Shown here: piece after piece, positions 57,501 to 62,659 of the stretch
How the letters are laid out: every line of letters starts with the position of its first letter
Position numbering within the stretch: the first letter of the stretch is position 1
Assembly (NCBI GenBank): GCA_022494885.1
Contig: JAGVSM010000432.1
Coordinates: 1 to 64,000 of the forward strand
Reading direction: 5' to 3'
Source of the DNA: Micrasema longulum
Taxonomy: Eukaryota; Arthropoda; Insecta; Trichoptera; Brachycentridae
DNA length: 64,000 bases
The notes under the pieces: model-generated
What the model was told of the DNA's origin: nothing
The model's database searches: none
Seen by the model: only the letters and a program-made list of their open reading frames with translations
Made by a program: the position numbers and the translations under genes

Positions 57501-58815
57501 AATAATAGTATCAGATTAGATTAGAGAAAGAGACTGCCGGCCTAGTCGTCTAACTTCGGCTTTGTAGAGTGTCGTCTTTATCATTCATTCATGTTACAGA
57601 TACCGGACTCGTGCGACAGTCACGACGCTCTAAAAAGTCAGTGGTCTCTTTTTAAGCCTGATTTAAGTACAGTCCATTCAAACTTTAAATAAACTTCGCT
57701 TATGTGTGCGACAGAGAACATTTTAAAATAAAATATTATAGTGAGGCTACTAGCACAAACGAAATGTCTATGTTTACTTAGTTCACCGACAGGCACTAAC
57801 ATATTAGATAGGCTTATTATACATTTGATCGCACTGTACATATTGCATAAAAATACCTTGACAAAGTTGAGATTGCCGTGAGGTGGTTCCCGCTCGATGT
57901 GCAGCCCTTCCTGGCGCAGTCCCCTCTCAAACACGTCCCTCCTGATACCGTCGGCTCGCTGACAAGACTTGGGGTCTGACTCCCACACCAGCACAAAGTC
58001 CACGCTGCGTATGGCGTCGCGGAAGAATAGAGAAGGGTTCTGTTGGGCCGTGCGGACAGGAAAAGCGCTGAAAACAAATGGCCGTAAAAATCACAGTTTG
58101 TTGTTTTTTAATAGTGACTGCTTCGGTGTTCATTAATTAGATAGATAGAAAATGTAAATTCTCGCCTTCCACATAGTAGCCAGGCTCTTTATAGATCTGG
58201 GCTTGGAAGACGAGAACTATTAGTCACAATAGATCTTAACAGGTCGCAGTGACGTCAGGAGCTTGCATAGCACTGACCCCCACCACTAAGAATAATAATA
58301 GTGTTTGCTTGAACAAACATACTGTCGCAAAGGGTAAAATTACACCCTGTCTGCAGAATCTATGTGTGTGAAATCCTCAGAGTAATAATACGTCAACCTA
58401 TAGAGACGCCCTATCACTATGTTTCATAGAATGCAAGCGATGTTGGTTGGCAACGAATTGGCGGCCATTTTGTTTTGTTTGACAACAAACACATAACGGT
58501 TCTGTCGTATGCTTTTGTCGCAGTGCTTGGCTTTGTTTGTAAATAACTTGGATATTTACGTTATAATAAATAAAAATCGACTTTGGTGAATTGCAGTATG
58601 TTTGGTTGCAGCAGTAGGAGCGTCAAAGGTGTTAAAGGAGTCAGTTTTCACAGGTAACTGATTTCGAATATGATAAAGTGACTGTGTACTTCTGTTGGCT
58701 TATCTGGTCGGCCACTATGGTCCTCTGCATGGCTGGAGTCCCCTCCGGCTCGGCCAGCATGGCGGAGCACGGGATGTCGTCTGCGAGCCGAGTGGAAGCC
58801 ACACTCTCATTGTCT
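33360..58815 (-). CDS. Anoctamin (TMEM16) channel/scramblase, ANO1-7 type, 19 exons
   Basis: Nineteen exons with matching phases and GT-AG borders encode 915 complete residues. Anoctamins are ten-helix dimeric membrane proteins acting as calcium-activated chloride channels or lipid scramblases. In order: a cytoplasmic dimerisation region ([33 protein letters not shown]), helix 1 ([10 protein letters not shown]), a Cys-rich loop ([11 protein letters not shown]), helices 2-6, and the pore helices. Counting the first complete codon as residue 1, Asn602, Glu606, Glu653, Glu656, Glu685 and Asp689 match the calcium-site positions of TMEM16A (N650, E654, E702, E705, E734, D738). The membrane part closes with [18 protein letters not shown]. 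The length fits the family (about 900-1000). The first exon begins with a split codon, so at least one upstream exon is expected, unless translation starts at an internal ATG. Channel versus scramblase activity cannot be told. All introns carry or adjoin repeats. Confidence 0.93.
34307..34448 (-). CDS. Anoctamin exon 18 (helix 10)
   Basis: Residues 821-867: [20 protein letters not shown], then [20 protein letters not shown]. The WxIPD..x.LR..IRRE motif is the usual end of the membrane domain. Donor CTCT|GTAAGT, phase 1. Confidence 0.93.
34545..35135. repeat. Foldback repeat, family F, complex copy
   Basis: The core first runs in reverse (GGCATTTACAGGACTTATGA...CACTTTACACACTGTGTAAC), then forward (AATAAAGGTTTCAGCTCTTT...CATAAGCCCTGTAAACG), then a short reversed piece, then a last forward piece ending in the outer end GTCTACAAACATTTGGACAA. 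The result is a mosaic of inverted modules in the intron between exons 17 and 18. Confidence 0.75.
35398..35552. mobile_element. MITE end, family G, beside exon 17
   Basis: CTGTAGCTCAATCACAAATA followed by ACTATCGACGTGCTTAAAAA is the same terminus as both ends of 63005-63545. TGTCGGTTTGCTTTTTGTTT at 35529-35548 is the reverse of the block near 63430. It stops about 20 bp from the exon 17 donor. Confidence 0.65.
35572..35677 (-). CDS. Anoctamin exon 17
   Basis: Residues 786-820: [20 protein letters not shown], then [15 protein letters not shown]. The CRYxDYR...[13 protein letters not shown] block leads into helix 10. Acceptor TTTTTATAG, donor GAG|GTAAGT. Confidence 0.94.
35786..35935 (+). mobile_element. 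tRNA-headed SINE
   Basis: The leader GGTAGAAATCCTAAAAAAGG and ATCGAATGGAGATA precede a tRNA-like part, CCTCATAGAGTATTGGTTGG with B-box CAGGTTCGATTCT, then CTCTGGACTG of the body. It is truncated after about 150 bp and abuts a LINE fragment. Confidence 0.6.
35940..36225 (+). pseudogene. LINE 3'-end fragment (CR1-like tail)
   Basis: The frame 35954-36157 encodes [20 protein letters not shown], then [15 protein letters not shown]. This R-GHS-L-x-K-x-R-...-F-x-x-R-V-V-x-x-WN-x-LP pattern is common at the C-terminus of CR1/L2-type reverse transcriptases. The downstream AGCTTTAAGCTGCTCGCTTA recurs, reversed, at 61770. Non-functional and 5'-truncated. Confidence 0.65.
36247..36352. mobile_element. 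MITE, family A, fragment next to exon 16
   Basis: AAGGAAGTTCAGTGGTTTTA, TTTGATAATAGACCATCAA and GCTCTAATTTT match family A; the middle and the right terminus are missing. It ends 14 bp from the exon 16 donor (36366). Confidence 0.6.
36367..36542 (-). CDS. Anoctamin exon 16 (helix 8 and outer loop)
   Basis: Residues 727-784: [20 protein letters not shown], a variable outer loop with [13 protein letters not shown], and TLCRY split over the border. N-x-T sites in the loop suggest glycosylation. Its donor lies only 14 bp from a MITE fragment. Confidence 0.94.
37286..37623. mobile_element. MITE, family A, complete copy (338 bp)
   Basis: AATGAGGAACTTCAG and CTGAACTTCCTCATT are perfect 15-bp inverted ends. 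The sequence is the reverse complement of 1-428 over most of its length, with a missing middle block (the ATGTATCGTATTATC part). Similarity is high, suggesting fairly recent movement. It lies in the intron between exons 15 and 16. Confidence 0.85.
37766..37971 (-). CDS. Anoctamin exon 15 (helix 7-8, calcium site)
   Basis: Residues 659-726: [20 protein letters not shown], then [11 protein letters not shown] with Glu685 and Asp689 (37877-37891) as calcium ligands, then [20 protein letters not shown]. Strong acceptor and a GTAAGG donor. Confidence 0.96.
38155..38300 (-). mobile_element. tRNA-headed SINE fragment, reverse orientation
   Basis: GGAGCTCGAACAACGAACAC reversed gives a B-box-like GTTCGAGCTCC after an A-box-like ATAGTGTAGGGATTGG. 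The leader follows as reversed TCACCGGATTTCCTCTTTTA. The body is missing. Confidence 0.5.
39090..39175 (-). CDS. Anoctamin exon 14 (start of helix 7, calcium site)
   Basis: 86 nt, residues 630-657, ending GLFGEYLEM. Glu653 and Glu656 (E-Y-L-E, 39094-39105) match the E702/E705 ligands. Acceptor TTTTTCAG, donor ATGG|GTACCG. Confidence 0.92.
39600..39765 (+). repeat. Foldback repeat, family F, fragment
   Basis: CATAAGCCCTGTAAATGCCT through TCTCTGTTGTAATATGTTAA to AAAATTTGGACAAACTCAAA, the outer end. In the intron between exons 13 and 14. Confidence 0.7.
39873..40027 (-). CDS. Anoctamin exon 13 (helix 6, calcium site)
   Basis: Residues 578-628, beginning [20 protein letters not shown]. Asn602 (39953-39955) and Glu606 (39941-39943) correspond to N650 and E654 of TMEM16A, spaced by three residues as required. 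Acceptor TCTCCCCAG, donor CCAG|GTGGGT (phase 2). Confidence 0.95.
40183..40270 (+). repeat. Dispersed repeat shared with 54285-54370
   Basis: Ordered matches ACCACTCTGCTGGA / ATCACTCTGCCGGA, GTTAGGGTGGAATTAAGAGA / GTTGAGGTGGAATCGATGAC, and GATGACGAAG / GATGACGAAAG. Unknown class. Confidence 0.45.
40557..40866 (+). mobile_element. tRNA-headed SINE, near-complete
   Basis: A leader with ATGGCAACTCTCAGGAAAAA and CGAAATCGAATGGGGG is followed by the tRNA-like part GCCTCGTAGTATAGTAGGTG ... B-box GGGTTCGATTTCTGG, then a body with TAGTCCCTGGACTGAAA and a tail AATGCAGTGCCCTATGCACC. It gives the fullest view of the family. Confidence 0.7.
41163..41859. mobile_element. hAT-like element with 8-bp target duplication
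   Basis: The ends CAAGGGTGGCCAAACCGCGG and, reversed, CATGGGTGGCCAACCTTTTC are of the hAT type. The flanking 8-mers TTTTAGAG (41155-41162) and TTCTAGAG (41860-41867) differ at one base, fitting the 8-bp duplication made by hAT transposases. No transposase; the interior is mostly an inserted LINE piece. Confidence 0.8.
41298..41655 (-). pseudogene. Antisense RTE-like LINE fragment nested in the hAT element
   Basis: Reversed, the sequence matches 22735-23075 of the RTE-like LINE, covering LRRMCG...YDRC, the ECKAE-SIID-IKKG segment and the RGRPRKTWH motif. Both ends are truncated. The copy is diverged by many substitutions and small gaps. Confidence 0.75.
42031..42234 (-). CDS. Anoctamin exon 12 (helix 5)
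   Basis: Residues 510-577. After [20 protein letters not shown] come [20 protein letters not shown] and [12 protein letters not shown], the strongly conserved helix-5 and FKG-x-FVG-x-PG-x-Y block. Donor GAG|GTGAGT. Confidence 0.96.
42735..43040 (+). pseudogene. LINE reverse transcriptase C-terminal fragment
   Basis: Encodes [20 protein letters not shown], then [17 protein letters not shown] and [16 protein letters not shown], ending RWRDMLRPP. The pattern (Y-x-A-x-LW-x-x-Y; P-R-x-CSASEMF) is typical of the post-RT region of CR1/Jockey-related insect LINEs. It is followed directly by a tandem repeat and an AAAT tail. Confidence 0.65.
43057..43215 (+). repeat. 18-bp tandem repeat
   Basis: About six to seven copies of TTTATGTTTATTGTTATA run head-to-tail, with decayed units at both ends, and the tract is then followed by (AAAT)n near 43275. 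Its position immediately after the LINE frame suggests it is the 3' tail of that element. It creates long artificial open frames that should be ignored. Confidence 0.85.
43560..43805 (+). pseudogene. LINE 3'-end fragment
   Basis: The frame 43578-43727 encodes [20 protein letters not shown], then [18 protein letters not shown] and a stop, followed by an AATAAAT-rich tail. The L-x-LYN-x-LP-x-x-x-K-x-x-x-x-x-F-x-x-x-LK pattern resembles LINE C-termini and is similar to the tail at 50020-50110. Confidence 0.5.
43881..44045 (-). CDS. Anoctamin exon 11 (helices 3-4)
   Basis: Residues 455-509: [20 protein letters not shown] ends helix 3; [18 protein letters not shown] forms helix 4. Acceptor TTCCCAG, donor TGG|GTAAGT. 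Confidence 0.94.
44463..44558 (-). CDS. Anoctamin exon 10 (helix 3 start)
   Basis: 96 nt, residues 423-454: [20 protein letters not shown] and [12 protein letters not shown]. It covers the cytoplasmic approach and the first part of helix 3. Acceptor ATTTTAG, donor CTA|GTAAGT, phase 0 at both ends. Confidence 0.92.
44884..45020 (-). CDS. Anoctamin exon 9
   Basis: Residues 378-422: [20 protein letters not shown], then [18 protein letters not shown]. The ELWKR...RWDL.GF..EEHPRP..Y block is highly typical. The donor CAG|GTGCTT is weaker than the others but keeps phase 0 with exon 10. Confidence 0.94.
45103..46108 (+). pseudogene. LINE reverse transcriptase fragment in the exon 8-9 intron
   Basis: Encodes [13 protein letters not shown] near 45105, [20 protein letters not shown] near 45280, a catalytic FADD near 45415, then [20 protein letters not shown] and the [16 protein letters not shown] tail near 45940. 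Several stops and shifts break it. Inserted on the strand opposite to the anoctamin gene. The palm motifs are complete but the thumb is separated by frame breaks. Confidence 0.8.
46406..46566 (-). CDS. Anoctamin exon 8 (Cys-rich loop and helix 2)
   Basis: Residues 324-376. [15 protein letters not shown] is the conserved extracellular Cys loop; [18 protein letters not shown] begins helix 2. Acceptor GTTTAG, donor TGGG|GTGAGC. Confidence 0.95.
47709..47820 (-). CDS. Anoctamin exon 7 (helix 1)
   Basis: Residues 287-322, [20 protein letters not shown] followed by [16 protein letters not shown], form transmembrane helix 1. The acceptor TTTTAG|CG and donor CCTAG|GTATTT keep phases 1 to 2. Confidence 0.95.
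47950..48570 (+). pseudogene. LINE C-terminal fragment in the exon 6-7 intron
   Basis: The frame 47954-48457 encodes [44 protein letters not shown] and [20 protein letters not shown]. This is the region after reverse transcriptase in endonuclease-type LINEs (YLG...I...YG-E-W......R-x-L-x-Y-LGH). The 3' end has a GAAGAAGA tail with ATTTATTT. 5'-truncated. Confidence 0.75.
48640..48965 (+). mobile_element. tRNA-headed SINE, clearest tRNA part
   Basis: The leader GGAAAACATCCTGAAAAAGA and TCGAGTGGAGATA precede a tRNA-like domain: CTGTAGTGTAATGGTTAGCG (A-box), anticodon-side CGCTTGTGG, then TTTGATTCCTGGCAGGATCA (B-box). The body includes CACTATCCCCGGACTGG. The tRNA domain lies internal to the leader, which is unusual for a SINE head. 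Confidence 0.7.
49352..49472 (-). CDS. Anoctamin exon 6
   Basis: Residues 246-285: [20 protein letters not shown], then [18 protein letters not shown]. The YQPLD-I-x-x-YFG-x-KI motif directly precedes helix 1 in the family. Donor ATTG|GTAACC, phase 1. Confidence 0.94.
49540..50215 (+). pseudogene. LINE 3'-half fragment just upstream of exon 6
   Basis: Encodes [37 protein letters not shown], then after frame breaks [20 protein letters not shown] and [20 protein letters not shown]. It resembles the C-terminal region of Jockey/CR1-type elements and ends in an A-rich tail (50190-50220). On the strand opposite to the anoctamin gene. Confidence 0.6.
50405..50745 (-). pseudogene. LINE C-terminal fragment, same strand as anoctamin
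   Basis: The minus frame encodes [35 protein letters not shown], and [20 protein letters not shown]. The AP-YL...L...RAF.VAGP..WN.LP pattern is the usual end of many animal LINE proteins. The rest of the ORF is missing. It should not be mistaken for an anoctamin exon. Confidence 0.65.
51101..51269 (-). CDS. Anoctamin exon 5
   Basis: Residues 190-245, with [34 protein letters not shown]. The SRIV and the NGVY-A-A-Y/F-PLHD motif are diagnostic of the anoctamin family. The donor GAT|GTAAGC is in phase 0. A MITE lies 70 bp upstream of the acceptor. Confidence 0.95.
51341..51764. mobile_element. Deleted inverted copy of the 26847 MITE
   Basis: From TATAGCTTGATTAGAATGAC to AAGGACTATA it follows the reverse complement of 26970-27387 (shared GATCACTGATCAAATCGATT, AATTGATATAAAAACGC, GTGTTTAACACAATTATT). 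The outer part of the left end is lost. It lies about 70 bp upstream of the exon 5 acceptor. Confidence 0.75.
51768..51860. mobile_element. MITE, family A, end fragment
   Basis: CGAGGAAGTTCAGTGGTTTT and TTTGTTAATAGACTTCAAAC match the left end of family A. It starts within five bases of the end of the preceding MITE, so the two families abut. Confidence 0.65.
52209..52369 (-). CDS. Anoctamin exon 4
   Basis: 161 nt, residues 136-188, beginning [10 protein letters not shown] and ending IYSRDKEY. This is the variable linker of the cytoplasmic domain. The donor CT|GTGAGT leaves phase 2. Preceded by a 3.9-kb intron with family F repeats, a MITE and a SINE. Confidence 0.87.
52470..53887. other. Intron between exons 3 and 4, mostly unassigned
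   Basis: Non-coding AT-rich sequence. Only 53536-53605 shows a match (inverted, to 12552-12615). No additional exon was supported here. Confidence 0.35.
53888..54126. mobile_element. mariner-like foldback MITE (239 bp)
   Basis: The arms run from TACGACGTGTGTAATAATAT through TAACGGGAATTTTTAAATTT and GGAGAATCCGATTGTAAAA, mirrored by TTTTACAATCGGACTCTCCA ... ACCCGTTATTTTTTTAACAC to CCTCGTA. The arms total about 75 bp with mismatches and are bounded by TA. The ACGAGGTGTGTT-type terminus resembles mariner ends. Confidence 0.75.
54285..54370 (+). repeat. Dispersed repeat shared with 40183-40270
   Basis: Counterpart of the repeat at 40183-40270; see the shared ATCACTCTGCCGGAGAG and GAGGTGGAATCGATGACGAA blocks. 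Confidence 0.45.
54680..55310. repeat. Foldback repeat, family F, large composite copy
   Basis: A 110-bp end module (TGAGTTTGTCCAAATTTTTG ... GAAGAACATTTAAGA) appears at 54690-54805 and again at 54966-55080, almost identical. The core is present reversed after the first and forward after the second (55110-55310). Together they form a nearly symmetric palindrome of about 600 bp with a duplicated end. Confidence 0.8.
55385..55625 (-). mobile_element. tRNA-headed SINE, reverse orientation
   Basis: Read on the minus strand: a leader CTAGGTAAAAATTCTGAAAA, then CTTCGTAGTTCAGTGGTTAG (A-box) and CTCTGGTTTGATTCCC (B-box), followed by the AAATATTTATTTAG block and reversed CTGAAGCGTAAGACAG. The tRNA-like boxes are well preserved. 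Confidence 0.7.
55845..56010 (+). repeat. Dispersed repeat shared with 1372-1546
   Basis: Counterpart of the repeat at 1372-1546, same strand, with GGTGCAGTAAGGTCAACTCT and TTGCTCAATTTGCAGAAAAC. Located in the intron between exons 3 and 4. Confidence 0.65.
56332..56400 (-). CDS. Anoctamin exon 3
   Basis: 69 nt, residues 113-135: [20 protein letters not shown] followed by MKE. The I-H-A-P ... LKLRMP block continues the dimerisation domain. The acceptor TCCCTTCTAG and donor GAG|GTATGT are both strong. Phase 0 at both ends. Confidence 0.93.
56401..57856. other. Intron between exons 2 and 3, nothing recognised
   Basis: About 1.46 kb of AT-rich sequence without a recognisable repeat or RNA. Confidence 0.35.
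57857..58067 (-). CDS. Anoctamin exon 2 (dimerisation domain)
   Basis: Encodes residues 43-112. [20 protein letters not shown] is the hallmark start of the anoctamin dimerisation domain, followed by [17 protein letters not shown] and NFVK. The acceptor is TTTGTTTTCAG and the donor AAG|GTATTT. Confidence 0.93.
58161..58275 (+). repeat. Stem-loop repeat, copy 1
   Basis: CTCGCCTTCCACATAGTAGC ... GGGCTTGGAAGACGAG (58161-58214) can fold into a hairpin. It is followed by GTCACAATAGATCTTAACAG and GTCGCAGTGACGTCAGGAGC, which also match the second copy at 61587-61725. It lies in the intron between anoctamin exons 1 and 2. Confidence 0.7.
58690..58815 (-). CDS. Anoctamin exon 1 in window (N-terminal region)
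   Basis: Encodes residues 1-41, starting [10 protein letters not shown], in a GC-rich block. The acceptor TTTGCTCCGTTCCAG|A and the donor CAGAA|GTACAC leave two bases that join the first base of the next exon as Asn. This phase fit is the main support, as the N-terminal region of anoctamins is poorly conserved. In-frame Met codons at residues 19 and 29 could serve as starts. Confidence 0.68.
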
Positions 58816-58883
58816 CTGGAACGGAGCAAACTGACATTTCAATATTGGAAGATACTCATTAATATTTGTATCATTTTATGGCC

Positions 58884-59231
58884 TATACAGGATGTTCTTT
58901 AAGCCCCGTCACATCCAAAACCACGATGATCAGTATGGGCAAGAAGACATATTAGCATATTTAGAACAAAGAAAATTTAAAAAAATTAAATAATAAAAAA
59001 AACAAATGGTTGCTTACTTCTGCAGAGGTGAAGGGAGGGGAGCGCGGCGCAGTATCATACTCCCCCCTCCCCCCTCCTCATTTCTCCCCAGCAGAATAAG
59101 CAACTATTTGCTTTTTTTTATATTTTATTTTATTTGTTCTAAAAATTTATTTTAATGTGCCAATATGTCTTCTTGCTCATACTGATCATCGTGGATTCGG
59201 ATGTGACAAGGTTTAATAAACACCCTGTATA
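58884..59231. mobile_element. Long-armed foldback MITE upstream of anoctamin exon 1
   Basis: The left arm (TATACAGGATGTTCTTTAAG ... GATGATCAGTATGGGCAAGA ... TAGAACAAAG) and the right arm (TTTGTTCTAAAAATTTATTT ... CCAATATGTCTTCTTGCTCA ... ACACCCTGTATA) pair over about 100 bp. The inner part also pairs, with a G-rich GGGAGGGGAG opposite CCCCCCTCCC. It begins 68 bp upstream of the exon 1 acceptor. Confidence 0.8.
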
Positions 59232-59256
59232 GCATAGTTTATTAATAGATATCTTT

Positions 59257-59530
59257 GAGGTGGAAGTTCAGTTTGTTTATTTTTTTATTTGTTAGTAGAC
59301 TATCAAACTAAGCCAAAAAAATATGAATATTTTTATGTATCGTATTATCAGCGCTGTGATTTTTTAAAGTTTTATAATTTTAGAATTACTCTGCCCGTGA
59401 AGTCACAAGTTCTAGTTGGTGAGTTGGCTTCCAGGAAACAGGAAATCTAATACAACACTCTATCATTGGTTGATTGGTTTTGAGAAACTTTGCGATACAG
59501 TTAAATGCTCTAATTTTTACCATAAGACGA
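59257..59530. mobile_element. MITE, family A, truncated copy
   Basis: GAGGTGGAAGTTCAG, GTTAGTAGACTATCAAACTA, ATGTATCGTATTATCAGCGC and GCTCTAATTTTTACC follow family A in order. The right terminus is absent after 59530. Confidence 0.7.
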
Positions 59531-60642
59531 AAATGACTTAACTTATAAAAAGCTTAAAATGAGTTAAGATCATTGAACGACTTCAATGAACATAATCCAT
59601 CTTTCTGCATTAAAAAAAATGCAACATTCGAGTGGGAATACGACAAAACGGATACATCGGTCTCATAAATACTCAGAGAATTTAGATTTCGTGTCAGTAC
59701 GGAAGCGTCGCAATTAGGGTTGTGTTTACATTGTTGTGTGAAGGACGCAACGCAGACAAATATATAGTGACCGAAAGCCGGTTGAGTCGATTTTATTCCG
59801 ATACAAATGGCATGTTTACTTCATTAAAAAAAATATTAAAACGACCAATTTAGCTTTGTGATTGTTTCATTCCAATTTACCGATAATCTTAGTGATTTAT
59901 TTAAGTTTATGTCATTTCGTGAATAAATAAAAACATGTGTTTGGTGACATGATATGGCCTAGTAAAAATTATGTCATTATCTTATTTATCAAAGTGCTTT
60001 GTTTGTTTTTTTTCAATCTAATAATTACTCATTAAATAAATGTCTTGTTTAAACTAATGATAATTTATTTTTGTTACACTTTATTTTCATAGATTCATAG
60101 CTGAATGCCTTCGGTATAATTTTTAACTCAAAATTTGGTGCTTACTTCGAAAAATACGAAACAATCGACGAAATAATACAAGGAGTCACAATTTACATTC
60201 TTCTTTTGCGGTTTCCCAAAAAGTTGATTTTTTAGTTGAGTCAAATAAATAAATAAATTTTTAGTTATGGCAGTTTGACACACAGTCAAAATTCTATTGA
60301 ATGTCATACTTAACTTAAAAAACAGTTTTTTTTTGCTAATGGCACCCTTGATGGGGGAGTGTGATATTGAAAGACAATGATGTATAATCAGTTCTTTAAC
60401 GTTAACCGCCACTTCTGATCAATAAAGGCAATTACCTACAAATTGAAATGCCATCTACTAGGCGCCTGTAACAGGTCTATTTAATATACACCATTGTATT
60501 TCATTTTTAAGTACATTTTTCACAATTTTAAAGAACATAAATAATAACCATCAGATGTGTAGAGATAATAGAGCGCCCTATCACTGCCTTTCCATACGGA
60601 CATCGCTTTCTTTACATGCATAGATCTCAGAGTATTTGTTGG
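59531..60642. other. Non-coding, nothing recognised
   Basis: AT-rich. I looked for an upstream anoctamin coding exon on the minus strand and found none I could support. Confidence 0.35.
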
Positions 60643-60800
60643 ATTTAGTCATGCCACATCTTTCTCGGACTTCCTCGCTTTCTGAATCCATCAACATTCG
60701 CATTGTAAATCTTTAGAGCCGTTCATTCAATGCAGTACTCCTTTCTTGATTTTGTTGATAATGCATATCTCAGCCTTACACAATGCACGGATCTTGACAT
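60643..60800 (-). pseudogene. RTE-like LINE fragment, antisense
   Basis: Reversed, it matches the C-terminal part of the RTE-like LINE (GRP-x-K-T-W and IKKG, CKAE-type segment), with deletions. A third copy of the family in the window, and the most degraded. Confidence 0.6.
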
Positions 60801-61586
60801 CTTAATTTATTAATTTTAAATAAATCTGAACAAAAAGACTTGTCAAACAAATAAATTAAAAATGTATAATATTTACATAAAATTATGAAATAACTTAACT
60901 ACAAATTTACATAAATTATTATTTTTTTTAAAAACACTAACCTTAATGTTTGACAGGATTCTGACACCAGAAACATTTTATGTTAAATATTGAATAACAC
61001 GAACATCCAAGGATGTTTGAATGAATGTGGTGTGGTACTTTAACTTTTTGCCTACAAAAAACAGAGCGTCTTTGCTCTCACATTAATAAAAACTAAATCA
61101 TCTTTAATATTTCTTTTTCAACAAGTTTTACCAGATTTTATAGTTTTGACACAGAAACTAGACCAAACTAAATAGCTTATTCTACTAAGGTTCAATTTGC
61201 TTAGAAAAATACCTAGAAAATATCAAAGAATCAAATAGTTCCGCTGTATCTATGGTTGTGTATATTAAAAATAAATAGATCAATTAAAATAAGAATAAAA
61301 TTGAAATAAGTAATAGAATAAAAGAAATGACGTAAAGTAAATACATGTGTTATTTTATAAGCGAGAATCAACCATTTTGAAACTTCTATATGTGGATTCT
61401 GCAGAGCAGATGATGAAACACCTATGCACATTCAATGTGAATGTGATGCTTTATATCACAAACGAAGCCGCACCCTCGGGAGACCGCTGGTTAAGCCTGA
61501 GGATGTTAGAACGATCGCCCTCTACCTAATAGCCTGATATTTTAAGGACCTGGGCTTAGAAGGGGAGATTTAGCAATTTGAGAATA
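60801..61586. other. Non-coding, nothing recognised
   Basis: AT-rich sequence without supportable features. Confidence 0.3.
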
Positions 61587-61725
61587 CTCGCCCTCCACAC
61601 AGTAGCCAGGCCCTTTAAAGACCTGGGTTTGGGGGGCGAGAACTAATTTACAGGGACCCGTCACAATAGATCTACGCAGGTCGCAGTGACGGCAGAAGCT
61701 TACGTAACTATAGTGAGGAGTTACA
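61587..61725 (+). repeat. Stem-loop repeat, copy 2
   Basis: CTCGCCCTCCACACAGTAGC ... GGGTTTGGGGGGCGAG (61587-61640), then GTCACAATAGATCTACGCAG and GTCGCAGTGACGGCAGAAGC. Same spacing as copy 1, each hairpin being 54 nt long. Confidence 0.7.
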
Positions 61726-61739
61726 CAGAAATATTAATT

Positions 61740-62132
61740 AATGAAATATTTATTATCATTTAAATTTTAAGCAAGCAGCTTAAAGCTGATACACTAGTAC
61801 ACAAGTGAGAGCTCGAGGTCGTCCTCAAGCCACCTCAATATTGAGAGGGCCCTGAGGAAGGAGCAGCTGACCAGATGACACAATACTTAGAGACTGCGTA
61901 CCAAAGGGACGACCCTAGATGAATTGGGAAGAGGCAAAGAAGAGCTTAAAGCTGATATGCTTTAATCTATTTCAACGAAAGTTAGTTGTTGGGGTATTTT
62001 AACTTTTGCGAATCAAATCTAAACCATTTTTGATGTTGAGACAACACACTGAGACCGGCTCTTGAAGCAGCTTATTCCAACCATCAACAACCCTATTGCT
62101 CAGAAAATGCTTCCGTAGGTTTAGGTTGAGTA
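61740..62132 (-). pseudogene. LINE 3'-end fragment (CR1-like), copy with 3' tail
   Basis: The minus frame 61999-62181 ends [20 protein letters not shown] then RKS and stop, as at 35940-36225. The reversed 3' tail with AGCTTTAAGCTGCTTGCTTA follows. An unrelated segment with CTCGAGGTCGTCCTC interrupts the 3' part. Confidence 0.6.
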
Positions 62133-62357
62133 TGTGTATTTGATTGATCACAAACTGACAAAACTGCAGTGAGGGGTACAATGAAAGTTTTTAAAGTTTA
62201 TTTGTTTTATTATTTTCGCGGTTTGATTGTAAAGAAATATTAAATTTTCGCTTAATTAGTTTAAAAAAAAAAAAAAAATTGATATTGATATGCGAAACTG
62301 AAGAAAGACTCAAGTCTTTATGAACAGTTTCGGGAAAGGGGTGGATGCTTTCATTGT

Positions 62358-62655
62358 AAACCATTTTTGATGTTGAGACAACACACTGAGACCGGCTCTT
62401 GAAGCACCTTATTCCAACCATCAACAACCCTATTGCTCAGGAAATGCTTCCGTAGGTTTAGGTTGAGTCTGGTTTTCTCCAGCCTGAGACTGTGGCCTCG
62501 AAGTCGAGCCTCTTGTATAAGTTTGAACATGTGCCCCAAATTTGAGCAGCTATAGTGACTGTTGAGTATTTTATATATCTCTATTGAGTCACTATTTTCT
62601 CGCCGTTCCTGCAGTGTTGTGAGTATTAATCTATTTTTCATACGCATGTTTTAAT
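62358..62655 (-). pseudogene. LINE C-terminal fragment (CR1-like), second copy
   Basis: The minus frame 62351-62647 encodes [40 protein letters not shown] and [20 protein letters not shown]. It contains the R-R-x-x-x-D-x-I-E-x-Y-K-I-L and RGHS-L motifs typical of CR1-like tails. Its first 110 bp are almost identical to 62022-62132, so two tails of one family lie in tandem. Confidence 0.65.
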
Positions 62656-62659
62656 GTGC

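Noticed and set aside
60128..60412. 94-residue minus-strand frame as an anoctamin 5' exon
   Set aside because: It has no family similarity, no good donor in the needed phase, and AT-rich codons unlike the other exons.
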